Translations under genes and position numbers: made by a program
Shown: piece after piece, positions 8,446-17,154 of the stretch
Layout: the number at the start of each line of letters is the position of its first letter
Numbering within the stretch: position 1 is the first letter of the stretch
Assembly (NCBI GenBank): GCA_012031265.1
Contig: JAAUTY010000055.1
Location: 1-33,787, forward strand
Direction: 5' to 3'
Source: Spirulinaceae cyanobacterium SM2_1_0
GTDB lineage: Bacteria; Cyanobacteriota; Cyanobacteriia; Cyanobacteriales; Spirulinaceae
DNA: 33,787 bases
Notes under the pieces: generated by a model
What the model saw: only the letters and a program-made list of their open reading frames with translations
The model's database searches: none
Told to the model about the DNA's origin: nothing

Positions 8446-9738
8446 ATGGTACTGACAAAACGCGGGCTAGTGCTGGGCGCAACCGCCCTGGTTCTGACCA
8501 CAGTGGCAGTGACGGGTGCAGGCTTGCACTTTTCTCAGAGTCAAGCATTTTTCCGAGAAAGCCCGAAAGAGCTGGTTGACAAGGTTTGGCAGATTATCAA
8601 CGGCGATTATGTCGATGCCACCTTCAACCAGGTTAACTGGCGCGCGGTTCGCGAAGATTATTTAGCCCGCAATTACAGCTCTCCGGAGGATGCCTACAGT
8701 GCGATCCAGGAGATGCTAGAGCAGCTCGACGATCCCTATACGCGGTTCATGGACCCAGAAGAGTTCAAGAATATGCAGATCGATACGTCGGGTGAGCTGA
8801 CCGGCGTTGGCATTCAGATTGCTAAGGATGAAGAGACGGATCGCTTGATTGTGATCTCGCCGATTGAGGATAGCCCGGCCTTTGACATGGGCGTGCTTGC
8901 CAAAGACATCATCATGGCGATCGATGGGCAAGACACGCTGGGCATGGATGTTAATGAGGCGGTACAGCTGATTCGCGGTGAAGAGGGAACAACGGTTACC
9001 TTGACCCTCAAGCGCGGTGATGAGGAAATCGACTACCCGATTACCCGTGCTCGCATTGAGATTCACCCGGTTCGGGCACGGGTGCAGCAGACTGATCTCG
9101 GCCCGATTGGCTACATTCGCCTTAATCAGTTCAACGCCAACGCCGCTAAGGAAATGCGCGACACCGTGCGCGATTTTGAGAATCAGGATGTGGAGGGCTA
9201 CATCCTCGACCTGCGCTCCAATCCCGGCGGCCTGCTCTATGCCAGTATCGAGATCGCCCGGATCTGGCTGGACGAGGGCACGATTGTTTCGACGGTTGAT
9301 CGGCGTGGTGAAGTTGATCGCCAGCGCGCTACTAACTCGGCGCTGACCGATCGGCCGCTAGTTGTTTTGGTGGACGGTGGCTCAGCTAGCGCTAGCGAAA
9401 TCCTCTCCGGCGCGTTGCAAGACAATGATCGCGCTGTTCTCGTCGGCACGAGCACCTTCGGTAAGGGCTTGGTACAGTCGGTTCGCAGTCTGGGAGATGG
9501 CTCGGGCTTGGCAGTAACGATCGCCAAGTATCTGACCCCTAATGGTCGCGACATCAATGAGGCCGGGATTCCGCCCGATGTTGAGCTGGAGCTGACCGAA
9601 GACCAGCGGAAGGATCTGCAAACTAATAATTCGATGATTGGCACGCTGGACGATCCACAGTTCTCGAAGGCGTTGGAAGTGCTGACCGAAGAGATTACTG
9701 CTCAGAGTGGCTTACAAGTTGAAGCCGTGCCGCAGTAA
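8446..9738 (+). CDS. C-terminal processing peptidase (S41), CtpC-like
   Basis: A 430-residue lumenal or periplasmic serine peptidase of the Ctp/Tsp family. Residues 7-28 form an N-terminal hydrophobic signal or anchor. A PDZ domain (about 115-200) is followed by the S41 catalytic core with the Ser-Lys dyad S315 (GGSASASEIL) and K340 (STFGKGLVQS), 25 residues apart as in D1-processing proteases. Cyanobacteria carry three paralogues: CtpA matures the photosystem II D1 protein, the others are less well known. The N-terminus MVLTKRGLVLGATALVLTT resembles CtpC-type proteins, but the assignment is from memory. A GTG at 8428 is in frame; ATG 8446 is preferred since it puts charged residues just before the hydrophobic stretch. 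Confidence 0.9.
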   Translation: MVLTKRGLVLGATALVLTTVAVTGAGLHFSQSQAFFRESPKELVDKVWQIINGDYVDATFNQVNWRAVREDYLARNYSSPEDAYSAIQEMLEQLDDPYTRFMDPEEFKNMQIDTSGELTGVGIQIAKDEETDRLIVISPIEDSPAFDMGVLAKDIIMAIDGQDTLGMDVNEAVQLIRGEEGTTVTLTLKRGDEEIDYPITRARIEIHPVRARVQQTDLGPIGYIRLNQFNANAAKEMRDTVRDFENQDVEGYILDLRSNPGGLLYASIEIARIWLDEGTIVSTVDRRGEVDRQRATNSALTDRPLVVLVDGGSASASEILSGALQDNDRAVLVGTSTFGKGLVQSVRSLGDGSGLAVTIAKYLTPNGRDINEAGIPPDVELELTEDQRKDLQTNNSMIGTLDDPQFSKALEVLTEEITAQSGLQVEAVPQ

Positions 9739-9888
9739 CGAGCCTTGGCAGGGAACCGTTGTAATGGGCGCAGGTGGTCTTGCCTGTGCTCATTGCTGTT
9801 CATGCTGGCGATGTCGTCGCGCGCGTTTCGGTCAACGATTGTTACGATGAAATGAACTTGTTGAACCCCAACGTGAGCGATCGCATTT

Positions 9889-11094
9889 ATGAGCGAGCAA
9901 CCACAGCAGATTTGTATTTTGGGCGGCGGTTTTGGTGGCTTGTATACCGCTCTGCGTCTTGACCAATTGCCCTGGGAACGTGGCATGAGGCCGGAAATTG
10001 TGCTCGTTGATCAGCGCGATCGCTTCCTTTTCACGCCGCTCCTCTACGAACTCCTCACTGACGAACTGCAAACCTGGGAAATCGCGCCGCCCTTTGCGGA
10101 ACTTCTGGCCGAGACCGATGTGCGATTTTGCCAGGGGCGTGTGGTCGATATCGCTGTAGACCAACAGCAGGTGTTGCTGGATGGTCAGGCACCGCTTGCT
10201 TATGACCGTTTGGCGATCGCCTTGGGTGGGATCACTCCCAGGGCTGATATTCCTGGCTGGTCGGAGCAGGCACTGCCCTTCCGCAGCCTCGTCGATGCCG
10301 AGTGCCTGCGCGCTCGCCTGCGTGACCTCGAGCGCCAGCCAGAGCGTGACAAGATCCGCGTGGCGATCGTCGGCGGTGGCTACAGTGGCATCGAACTCGC
10401 CTGCAAACTCGCCGACCGTTTGGGGACGCGCGGTCGCATCCGCATCATTGAGCGCGGCACCGAGATCCTCAAAGGCTCGCCCGAATTCAATCGCCAAGCG
10501 GCTCGCCAAGCACTCTCCGACCGCCAGATCTGGCTTGACCTTGAAACCACCGTGACCGCCATGCCGAAGGGGGCGATCGCCCTCGACTATCGCGGCCGCA
10601 CCGACGAAATCCCGGTCGATCTTGTCCTCTGGACGGTCGGCACGCGGGCTGTGCCGTGGCTCACACAACTGCCACTCAAACAGGATGAACGCGGCTTGCT
10701 GGTTGCTGAAGCCACCCTCCAACTCGTGGATCACCCCGAACTCTTCGCCCTGGGTGATGCGGCTGCCAATTTTGATGCCAGTGGTCAGCGGATCCCGGCG
10801 ACGGCACAAGCTGCCCTACAACAAGCCGACTTCTGCGCCTGGAACCTCTGGGCCTCGCTGACTGACCGCCCGCTCTTGCCCTATCGCTACTTTCCCCTGG
10901 GTGAGATGCTGGCCTTGGGCACGGACAGCGCCGTGCTCAGCGGCTTGGGGCTGAAGCTTGACGGCCCGCTCGCCTATCTGGCGCGTCGCCTCGCCTATCT
11001 CTATCGGATGCCGACGCTGCAACATCAGCTCGCTGTTGGGGTAAACTGGCTGACGCGACCGGCGCTGACGGCGCTTTCACAACTCGCTCTCTGA
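9889..11094 (+). CDS. Type II NAD(P)H dehydrogenase, NdbB-like
   Basis: A 401-residue single-subunit flavoprotein that oxidises NAD(P)H and reduces a quinone without pumping protons. Two Rossmann dinucleotide motifs are visible: CILGGGFGGLYTA at 9-21 for FAD and VAIVGGGYSGIELA near residue 160 for NAD(P)H. The GDAAA segment that closes the FAD site is near residue 285. The N-terminus and length resemble the cyanobacterial NdbB group, related to plant NDC1, which reduces demethylphylloquinone in vitamin K1 synthesis. I infer that role, and another NDH-2 function is possible. A HAD-family gene follows after 8 bases, suggesting an operon. Confidence 0.88.
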   Translation: MSEQPQQICILGGGFGGLYTALRLDQLPWERGMRPEIVLVDQRDRFLFTPLLYELLTDELQTWEIAPPFAELLAETDVRFCQGRVVDIAVDQQQVLLDGQAPLAYDRLAIALGGITPRADIPGWSEQALPFRSLVDAECLRARLRDLERQPERDKIRVAIVGGGYSGIELACKLADRLGTRGRIRIIERGTEILKGSPEFNRQAARQALSDRQIWLDLETTVTAMPKGAIALDYRGRTDEIPVDLVLWTVGTRAVPWLTQLPLKQDERGLLVAEATLQLVDHPELFALGDAAANFDASGQRIPATAQAALQQADFCAWNLWASLTDRPLLPYRYFPLGEMLALGTDSAVLSGLGLKLDGPLAYLARRLAYLYRMPTLQHQLAVGVNWLTRPALTALSQLAL

Positions 11095-11102
11095 GTCCTC
11101 CC

Positions 11103-11762
11103 ATGATCAAGCCCCAAACCATCTTTTTAGATGCGGTGGGCACTCTGTTCGGCGTCAAGCAGAGTGTCGGTGCTGTCTACAGTGCGATCGCCCGTGAGTT
11201 TGGCGTTGAGGTCGATCCCCAAACGCTGGATGCCGCCTTCCGCGACAGCTTCCGGGCGGCCGACCCCCTGGCTTTTCCCGAGCACTCGATTGTCGAAGTC
11301 CCGCGGTGTGAATATGAGTGGTGGCAAGTGATCGCCGCCGCCACCTTCACCCGCGTCCAGGCCCGCGACCAGTTCGACGACTTCGAGGCTTTCTTTAATC
11401 GCCTCTATGGCTACTTCGCCACTCCCGCTCCCTGGGCTGTCTACCCTGACATCCTGCCCGCCTTGACCGCGTGGCGCAAAGACCATATCGAACTCGGTAT
11501 TATCTCCAATTTCGACACCCGCATCCATGCAGTCCTCAGCGGCTTACACCTACACGACTTCTTCAGCAGCATCACCATCTCCTCGCTGACCGGTGCTGCC
11601 AAGCCCGACACGGCGATTTTTATGGCTGCCTTGGCGAAACACAACTGCTCGCCTGAACGTGCCTGGCACATCGGCGATAGCGTCAAAGAAGATTACGAAG
11701 GTGCAAAAGCGGCTGGTCTGCACCCAATTCTGCTCAAGCGCGCGAAGGGTACGGTAAGCTAG
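11103..11762 (+). CDS. HAD-superfamily hydrolase, REG-2/HDHD3-like
   Basis: A 219-residue HAD protein with a large helical cap (about 18-100), subfamily IA. Motif I reads FLDAVGTL, nucleophile D10, but the second aspartate of DxDGT is replaced by valine (residue 12). That acid/base residue is normally needed for phosphatase turnover, and its replacement is typical of the REG-2/HDHD3 branch whose activity is unclear. Motif II is ISNFDTR, motif III AAKPD and motif IV HIGDSVKEDYEGA. Eight bases separate it from the ndbB-like gene, so cotranscription is likely. Substrate unknown. Confidence 0.85.
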   Translation: MIKPQTIFLDAVGTLFGVKQSVGAVYSAIAREFGVEVDPQTLDAAFRDSFRAADPLAFPEHSIVEVPRCEYEWWQVIAAATFTRVQARDQFDDFEAFFNRLYGYFATPAPWAVYPDILPALTAWRKDHIELGIISNFDTRIHAVLSGLHLHDFFSSITISSLTGAAKPDTAIFMAALAKHNCSPERAWHIGDSVKEDYEGAKAAGLHPILLKRAKGTVS

Positions 11763-11843
11763 AAGCGACTTCGGGCGCGATCGCCCGTGCGGCTCGCCCC
11801 TTGACTCCAACCCAAATCGCCGCAAATTTTCAGCTATTGTGTA

Positions 11844-12815
11844 GTGACGTACCAGTCCCCGTCGAGAGGTAAGGCAACCTTGGATACGGCGAACCAACAA
11901 AAAATCCTCGGCTACTTTATCGAAGAAGCCAAAGAACACCTCGAAACCCTCGGTCAGGGATTGATGGATCTGAGCAAAGTGGTGGACGATCCCGAGGGCT
12001 TGAATGAACTCTTTCGCGCCGCGCACTCGGTCAAGGGTGGCTCGGCGATGCTGGGGTACAACAGCATTCAGCGCGCCGCGCACCGCCTCGAAGACGGCTT
12101 CAAAATCCTCAAGGATCACCCCGTCCCCGTTGACCAGAAGCTCGAGTCGCTGTTTCTCAAGGGCTATGACACACTGCAAGAACTGATCACCCAACTCGAA
12201 AGCCCCTTTGGGCTGCGCGACGAAGATGCTGACCGCATCACCAGCGAAACCGAAGCCGACTTTGCAGAACTTGAACACTACCTCAATCAGCTTCTGAGTG
12301 GCGGTGCGCCGACTCCACCGCCCGCACCGACCCCAGCCCTGTCTGCTTCTGTTGCACCCGTCGCCCTGAGCAGCCTCACTGCTGCGCAAGTCGCGCTCGC
12401 TGAGCAGATTAAAACTTTGCTGAAAGAGATGCTGGCGCTGTTTAAACAAAAGCCTTCGCCTGCGACGCGCAAGCAACTACAAAATCGCTGTGCCCGGCTG
12501 GCGAAACTTGCGCCCCAGACGCGGCCCTGGCAGGTGCTGACCAAAAGCTGCTACCAGGCGATCGCCAATCCTAAGTTTGCCTTCCGCACCCTCGCGCCCG
12601 TGACGCTCCAGGAACTCAAGCAAGGGGGCGACCGGCTGGTCTTGGGTCAAGCAGACAATATCCAGACCAGCGAGATGCTCCAGCAGTTGGCAAAAGCCAA
12701 GCAACCGCAAGTCCTGGTGCCCGTCGAGCCGAAAGCGGCAGCGCAAGTGCTGCGGCAAGCCTTCAACGACAAACAGCTCGCGCAACTCGCGCAGCTTTTG
12801 GTCAAACGCGCCTGA
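11844..12815 (+). CDS. Hpt (histidine phosphotransfer) domain protein
   Basis: A 323-residue protein. Residues 17-110 form an Hpt four-helix bundle with the phosphorylatable H61 in AAHSVKGGSAMLG, the sequence of CheA-type P1 domains. A proline-rich linker (about 155-170) leads to a helical, Lys/Gln-rich C-terminal half with no recognisable kinase, CheW or receiver domain. It thus looks like a stand-alone phosphorelay intermediate or a CheA that never had its catalytic part. No two-component partner is adjacent. Start GTG 11844 is the first in-frame start; the Hpt domain starts about 15 residues later, so the true start could be further downstream. Confidence 0.82.
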   Translation: MTYQSPSRGKATLDTANQQKILGYFIEEAKEHLETLGQGLMDLSKVVDDPEGLNELFRAAHSVKGGSAMLGYNSIQRAAHRLEDGFKILKDHPVPVDQKLESLFLKGYDTLQELITQLESPFGLRDEDADRITSETEADFAELEHYLNQLLSGGAPTPPPAPTPALSASVAPVALSSLTAAQVALAEQIKTLLKEMLALFKQKPSPATRKQLQNRCARLAKLAPQTRPWQVLTKSCYQAIANPKFAFRTLAPVTLQELKQGGDRLVLGQADNIQTSEMLQQLAKAKQPQVLVPVEPKAAAQVLRQAFNDKQLAQLAQLLVKRA

Positions 12816-12870
12816 TTATTACCGCTCCTAACCCGCTTGCACTCTATCGACTCCCACTCAATTTGCCATC

Positions 12871-13152
12871 GTGTTAGTCATTCTCTATCGCCTCTTCCAT
12901 CTGCTCGATCCGGTTCTGGTGCCCCTTTGCTTTGTCTGCGCTTGGGCGTTTGCGCTCTCACTCGTTTGGGGTCTGCTGAGCTTTATACGCGCCGCCGCTG
13001 CCCGCGCCCAGACTATGCACCAGATTCCCTGCGCCGATTGCCAGTTTTTCACCAACGACCACCGGCTCAAGTGTCCGGTACATCCCCGCGCCGCCAATAC
13101 TGAACAGGCGATTGACTGCTTTGATTTTCGGGCGCGATCGCCCTTCGCCTGA
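12871..13152 (+). CDS. Small conserved membrane protein with CxxC and Cys/His motif
   Basis: A 93-residue protein beginning with GTG. Residues 2-42 form one or two hydrophobic segments (LVPLCFVCAWAFALSLVW). They are followed by a polar domain with IPCADCQFF, LKCPVHP and AIDCFDF, a set of four cysteines and a histidine that could bind a metal or iron-sulfur cluster. I recall this pattern from cyanobacterial hypothetical proteins but know no function. The first codons match that family well. The next gene, a cupin, starts 19 bases after the stop. Confidence 0.7.
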   Translation: MLVILYRLFHLLDPVLVPLCFVCAWAFALSLVWGLLSFIRAAAARAQTMHQIPCADCQFFTNDHRLKCPVHPRAANTEQAIDCFDFRARSPFA

Positions 13153-13171
13153 CCTGAACCTAAATAATGCT

Positions 13172-13540
13172 ATGTTGATCCGCAAATTGGCTGACTGCGA
13201 GGAATTTATCGCCGGTGACGGCACGCAACTGCGCGAACTCCTCCATCCCGACAAGCAGCCCCTCGCCCTCCGCTACAGTCTCGCCCATGCCGTCCTGCCG
13301 GTCGGCAACACCTCAGCCCCGCACGCCCTAAAAACCTCAGAAGTCTACTACCTGCTCAGCGGCACCGGCGAAATGCACATCGACGATGAGGTGCAGCGCG
13401 TCGAGCCGGGGGATGCCATCTACATCCCCCCCCAGGCCCGACAGTTTATCCACAACGATGGCAACGAACCCCTCGTCTTCATTTGTCTCGTCGATCCGGC
13501 TTGGCGTCAGGCCGACGAAACGGTCTTCGCTCCTGACTGA
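13172..13540 (+). CDS. Cupin-domain protein
   Basis: A 122-residue single cupin barrel. Motif 1 is PHALKTSEVYYLLSGTGEM, where only one of the usual two histidines is kept, plus E. Motif 2 is GDAIYIPPQARQFIHND with its histidine. The metal site may be altered, but a metal-bound enzyme or sensor role remains possible. ATG 13172 is chosen over an in-frame ATG at 13112 because the upstream residues overlap the preceding gene. Function not predictable. Confidence 0.85.
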   Translation: MLIRKLADCEEFIAGDGTQLRELLHPDKQPLALRYSLAHAVLPVGNTSAPHALKTSEVYYLLSGTGEMHIDDEVQRVEPGDAIYIPPQARQFIHNDGNEPLVFICLVDPAWRQADETVFAPD

Positions 13541-14052
13541 GCCGGCGAAGTAGCGGCAGTCAGGGTTGAGAATAGGCTCACTCAAGCCATTGGCAAGAGT
13601 GCAGGCAGTCGCTGAGCGGTTACAGATTCTGTCGCATGGCAGAGCGGCTGGAGCCGCGCTTGTTGTAAACTTTATTGAAGATTGTGAGGATATCGCCCGC
13701 GTCCATGGGACTGTGTATATCCGGCTATCGATTGTTGTTGGTGCGACGTGCGCGAAAGTCGCCGAAGTACGAGTGCCCATTCCGGCTAGCTTTTGCTGAC
13801 GCCGCATTCGGAATACGCACTTCAGAAAGCACTACTCGCCAGCAACGGGTGAGTGAGGAGGTTGTCCAGTCGGCTTTGAGTCAGTATTTGTGCTCAAGCC
13901 ACCTCTGGTCATTAGATTCTTGAATTTTCATCCTGGTTGTGCCTCAGTCTTGGCATGGCTCGCATGGCGATCAGCCTTGCTACTTTAGCAATCCAAACAT
14001 TGAAACTCAGTAAATCGTTCGCCGCCTTGCCGCTGCGGAGGGAAGTTATAAG
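13541..14052 (+). other. Intergenic region, 512 bases
   Basis: No gene supported. Several open frames of 70-80 codons exist (for instance from 13566) but their composition is not protein-like and no domain is seen. A short hairpin GCGGCT-GG-AGCCGC stands at 13644-13657 and might end the cupin transcript, although no T tract follows. GGAGGGA at 14037-14043 is the ribosome binding site of the next gene. Confidence 0.45.
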
Positions 14053-14250
14053 ATGCCATCAGTCACATACGCTCAATTCATTCAATTTCTCAAAAGCGAG
14101 TTATCACTATCAGCCGATTCAATCAAAGTTGCTCAGCGCCATCTCGACCAAAATCCGGGGCCACTGGCTATGATGCTCTGGCAGTACGGTCTGGTGACGC
14201 TTGACCAGCTCGATCAGATTTTTGACTGGCTGGAAGGACAGAACGCTTAA
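14053..14250 (+). CDS. DUF2949 family protein
   Basis: A 65-residue protein with the DUF2949 pattern: an N-terminal YAQFIQFLKSELSLS helix, then ALRH-like VAQRHLDQN and the characteristic MMLWQYGLVTLDQLDQIFDW ending. The family is small, nearly restricted to cyanobacteria, and of unknown function. GGAGGGA lies 9-15 bases before the ATG, an excellent ribosome binding site. No neighbours suggest a role. Confidence 0.85.
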   Translation: MPSVTYAQFIQFLKSELSLSADSIKVAQRHLDQNPGPLAMMLWQYGLVTLDQLDQIFDWLEGQNA

Positions 14251-14645
14251 ATTTCTCAAGTCTAGCCGTTGAGATCGGGAGTCGTCGGGTGGGAGCACTG
14301 TCTTGTTCCTGTAACGTCGGCTCAGGCTAATTTTGGCAGCTCAAGATTCAGCGATTCAGAATCCTGAGTTATGTGTATACGCTAGCCAGCTTGGGGGAAG
14401 GGCTGGGGATGAGGGATACAGTTCTTAGGTTCCAAGGACAGGATTTGGGGTCACTACCCATACTTCACCGCCGCGACTCAAAAAATTGCGGGCTGGGCGA
14501 ATCCTCGCTGAGCGGTTCCTGAAGTGGTGAGGTCTTGGCTTGAACCCATGGTCGTGATCGCGCTGCTTGCCAAAGGGGGGGGCTGCGTGTTGAGATCAAG
14601 TTGAAATGATGCCTTGCAACGCGATCGCTCCCGGCAGAGTTGCTT
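14251..14645 (+). other. Intergenic region, 395 bases, with a short dispersed repeat
   Basis: No gene supported. Bases 14391-14415 are the reverse complement of a CCCTCATCCCCAG-type repeat found again at 20211-20235. A G7 run occurs at 14575-14581. Nothing else is seen. Confidence 0.45.
14391..14415 (-). repeat. Short CCCTCATCCCCAG repeat, copy 1
   Basis: On the minus strand this reads CCCTCATCCCCAG, then CCCTTCCCCCAA. It matches 20211-20235 in 22 of 25 positions. Similar C-rich repeats are common between genes in many cyanobacteria. Confidence 0.5.
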
Positions 14646-14981
14646 ATGTCCGACCGTCAGTTTCCGGCTGCCTCTGAGGCAGCAGCCAGTGCGGCGCGCC
14701 TGCAACATCTTGAGGCGCTCGTTGAACAAATGGGGCAAACGCTGATCGCGACAACCGAAACGATGGAGAGCCTTGCAACTCGAGTGGATACCCTGACCGC
14801 ACAACTCCAGCAACAAGGTCAGCAGGTACAGCAACAGGGTTACCAAATTTTTGCCCTCAGCGATGCGGTACAGGCACTGGTCGATAACGAAGGGCAATCA
14901 CGCGCCCAGATCGAGCAACTGACGGCGGCCCTCCAGTCATTGATCGCGCTTTTTGAAGGCTCGGAAGTCAATCTTCGCTAA
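14646..14981 (+). CDS. Hypothetical coiled-coil protein
   Basis: A 111-residue protein starting at ATG 14646. Heptad-like leucine, valine and isoleucine spacing runs from about residue 18 to 100 (LQHLEALVEQMGQTL, TLTAQLQQQGQQVQQQGY, IEQLTAALQSLIALF), with many glutamines. That predicts a long coiled coil or amphipathic helix bundle. No enzymatic motif or membrane segment is seen. It precedes a lipoprotein gene by about 65 bases. A TTG at 14640 could also start it. Confidence 0.65.
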   Translation: MSDRQFPAASEAAASAARLQHLEALVEQMGQTLIATTETMESLATRVDTLTAQLQQQGQQVQQQGYQIFALSDAVQALVDNEGQSRAQIEQLTAALQSLIALFEGSEVNLR

Positions 14982-15045
14982 GATGTCTAGAATTTGGGCA
15001 GCACCGCTGGCACGGAGCCAAAGACAGCAGCAGGGGAAAGAGTCA

Positions 15046-15513
15046 ATGCGTTATTCGCCACGCGGCAAAAATTGGCTGGGCTGGGGACTCATGGTTGTCG
15101 TGAGTCTGAGTGCTTGCGCGCCGAGCAAAGTGTCCCAGTGCAATAGCTTGATTGAGATTGCGAATGGGGCGGCCCTGGAGGCGAATGAACTGACGGATGA
15201 CGGTCAGACCGACGACCAACAGGCGATGTTGCAGGCGGCTGATGCCATTGAGCAGGCGGCCCAAGAGATGGAAGCGGTGGAGCTGAGTGACAGTCAGCTC
15301 CAAGACTACCAAACCGGGTTCATCGAAATGTACCGGGCAACCGCCGGAGCAACCCGCGACTATATCGAAGCTACCGGTAATCAAGATCGCTCGGCTGCCG
15401 ATGTCGCCGTCGCGCATCTGCAACAGGCGACACAGCCCGAAGAGGAGCTGGTTCAAGGTATCAACACCTACTGCACCGGTAACGCCGCCCCGCCCGCCAG
15501 TCCCGCTCAATAG
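15046..15513 (+). CDS. Small lipoprotein, cysteine-anchored
   Basis: A 155-residue protein with a bacterial lipoprotein signal: positive N-region (RYSPRGKNW), hydrophobic stretch, then lipobox LSAC with C25 as the lipid-modified residue. The mature part is helical, rich in Ala, Gln, Asp and Glu, with another Cys pair (SQCNSL near the start and NTYCTG near the end) that could form a disulfide. AGGGGAAAG stands 6-14 bases before the ATG. Function not known. An Ig-like/propeller membrane protein follows after 12 bases, so the two may form an operon. Confidence 0.78.
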   Translation: MRYSPRGKNWLGWGLMVVVSLSACAPSKVSQCNSLIEIANGAALEANELTDDGQTDDQQAMLQAADAIEQAAQEMEAVELSDSQLQDYQTGFIEMYRATAGATRDYIEATGNQDRSAADVAVAHLQQATQPEEELVQGINTYCTGNAAPPASPAQ

Positions 15514-15525
15514 GCTCGCGTCGCA

Positions 15526-16998
15526 ATGAAATTAACCCAACAAGGACTGCGGTGGTTTGCTGCCCTGCTGCCGGTCGAGCGCGCTGTTTTGAGTGCGGTC
15601 AGCTTCTTGACTCTGCTCTTGGCTGGGGTTTTGCTTATGGGCGATCGCTCCTCACCCCGCGTCATCGGCTTCAGTTGGGACAACCAACGCATCGGCCGCG
15701 ATGCGCGCCACTTCACGCTCACCTTCGATCGACCGATGGATTGGCAGAGCATCGCGGCACAGCTCGAGATTTCGCCACCGCTGCCGGGCAAAGCGAGCGG
15801 GGCGGGGCATACCTTTGCCTATACCCCGACCGATGTTCCGGCCTACGGGACGGACTATACGCTGCGGCTGGCGGGGGCGCGTGCCCAGCCTCGCCGACCA
15901 CAAGCTACTGCCCCTGTTCTGCCAACTTTTGAAACGCAATTCAGCACCCGCGATCGCGCCTTCGCCTACTTGGGCACGGAGGGGGAAGCGACTGGCCGCC
16001 TGATCCTCCGCAACGAAACCCGCGACGAGACGGTGGATCTGACTCCCATCGATCTGGTTGTCACCAATTTTGAACCCTACAGCGATGGCGATCGCATCCT
16101 TTTCTCAGCCTACGAGCGCAATCGTGGCAACGGCATCGCCGACCAGCAACTTTACACCGTCAGCACCGGTCTGGGTGAGCGCGCCAATACACCACCGGGT
16201 CGCGTGCAACTGCTGCTGTCGTCCGCCGAGTACCAAAACCTGCAATTTGACCTGGCTGAGAATGGTGAATTCGCCCTCGTCCAGCGCGTCAATCGCCAGA
16301 ATCGAGCTGACTCCGGACTGTGGCTGCTCCCGATCGAGGGCGAGCCACGCGCCTTGGGTGTTCAGGGCGATCGCTTCACTCTGACTCCTGACGGCAGAGC
16401 GGTGGCGATCGCCCGTGAGCGGGGCGTGGAGATCGTGCCTTTTGTAGAGGCAGCTGGCACTTGGGAGTTTTTTCCTGGCTACCAGCGGCTGCTTGCCTTT
16501 GCGCCACGCGATCGCCAGACCAAGCTGTTGGTGCGCGAAAACGACGACTTCACTGAGTCGCTGTATCTCGTTGATCGCCAAGGCAAAGCCGTGGAACTGC
16601 TGCAAACTCGCGGGCAATTGCTCGACTGCCAGTTTGAACCGCGCCAGGAAACTCACCTCTACTGCCTGCATACTGAACCGCTCGCTGCCGACTCGGCGAT
16701 CGTCAGCCCGTTCCTCACCCTAGTAGAGCTGGCGACGGCGGAGAGCGTGCCGTTGGTCGCGCTGACCGATGATCCCAATGTCCGCATGAGCCTTTCGCCC
16801 GATGGCCGCGACCTGCTCTTCGACCAAGTGGTGCGCCCCGTTGAGACAGAAGATACCGGACAAGTGCTCGAACCCAGCGAAATCGTCGGCAGTCTTTGGC
16901 GAATGCCGCTCCCTGACTTATCGGGTCGCGAGGCCTATGTCAACTTCAGCCCACCCGAAGAAGTGGGTGCTGGTGTCGATCCCCACTGGCTGCCGTGA
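15526..16998 (+). CDS. Membrane-anchored Ig-like plus beta-propeller protein
   Basis: A 490-residue protein. Residues 19-38 form a single hydrophobic segment. An Ig-like/SbsA-type domain (about 45-140, pattern FDRPMD, ISPPL, YTPTD, YTLRLAG) is followed by a domain of about 340 residues with repeated strands such as LLPIEGEPRAL, LYLVDRQGKAVELL and MSLSPDGRDLLFDQVV, resembling TolB/WD40-like propeller blades. Such proteins usually sit in the periplasm and bind partners. No catalytic residues are evident. It is preceded by a lipoprotein gene (12 bases) and may form a cell-envelope group with it. Domain limits are estimates. Confidence 0.7.
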   Translation: MKLTQQGLRWFAALLPVERAVLSAVSFLTLLLAGVLLMGDRSSPRVIGFSWDNQRIGRDARHFTLTFDRPMDWQSIAAQLEISPPLPGKASGAGHTFAYTPTDVPAYGTDYTLRLAGARAQPRRPQATAPVLPTFETQFSTRDRAFAYLGTEGEATGRLILRNETRDETVDLTPIDLVVTNFEPYSDGDRILFSAYERNRGNGIADQQLYTVSTGLGERANTPPGRVQLLLSSAEYQNLQFDLAENGEFALVQRVNRQNRADSGLWLLPIEGEPRALGVQGDRFTLTPDGRAVAIARERGVEIVPFVEAAGTWEFFPGYQRLLAFAPRDRQTKLLVRENDDFTESLYLVDRQGKAVELLQTRGQLLDCQFEPRQETHLYCLHTEPLAADSAIVSPFLTLVELATAESVPLVALTDDPNVRMSLSPDGRDLLFDQVVRPVETEDTGQVLEPSEIVGSLWRMPLPDLSGREAYVNFSPPEEVGAGVDPHWLP

Positions 16999-17066
16999 TC
17001 TATCCCCCAGGAAAAACCGGCAAAGGCTTGCTACATCTAGGTTTGAGACAATCTTGGCGACCGACT

Positions 17067-17094
17067 TTGCAAATCGATTCTGAGGCAGTATGAT
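17067..17094 (+). promoter_or_regulatory. Sigma-70-type promoter for the GNAT-glycosyltransferase pair
   Basis: TTGCAA (17067-17072), a 16-base spacer and TATGAT (17089-17094). Both hexamers are close to consensus. It would start transcription near 17101, upstream of the GNAT gene. Confidence 0.5.
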
Positions 17095-17154
17095 AACGCG
17101 GTCGGCGGCTCACCCCCGCCGACTCCCTTGCGTTGTCTCTACCCTCCTCCACTC

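Noticed and set aside
9832-10809. 325-codon minus-strand frame opposite the ndbB-like gene
   Set aside because: Shadow of a gene with clear FAD and NAD(P)H motifs.
13337-13807. Long minus-strand frame over the cupin gene
   Set aside because: It is the antisense of the cupin gene and has no domain or ribosome binding site.
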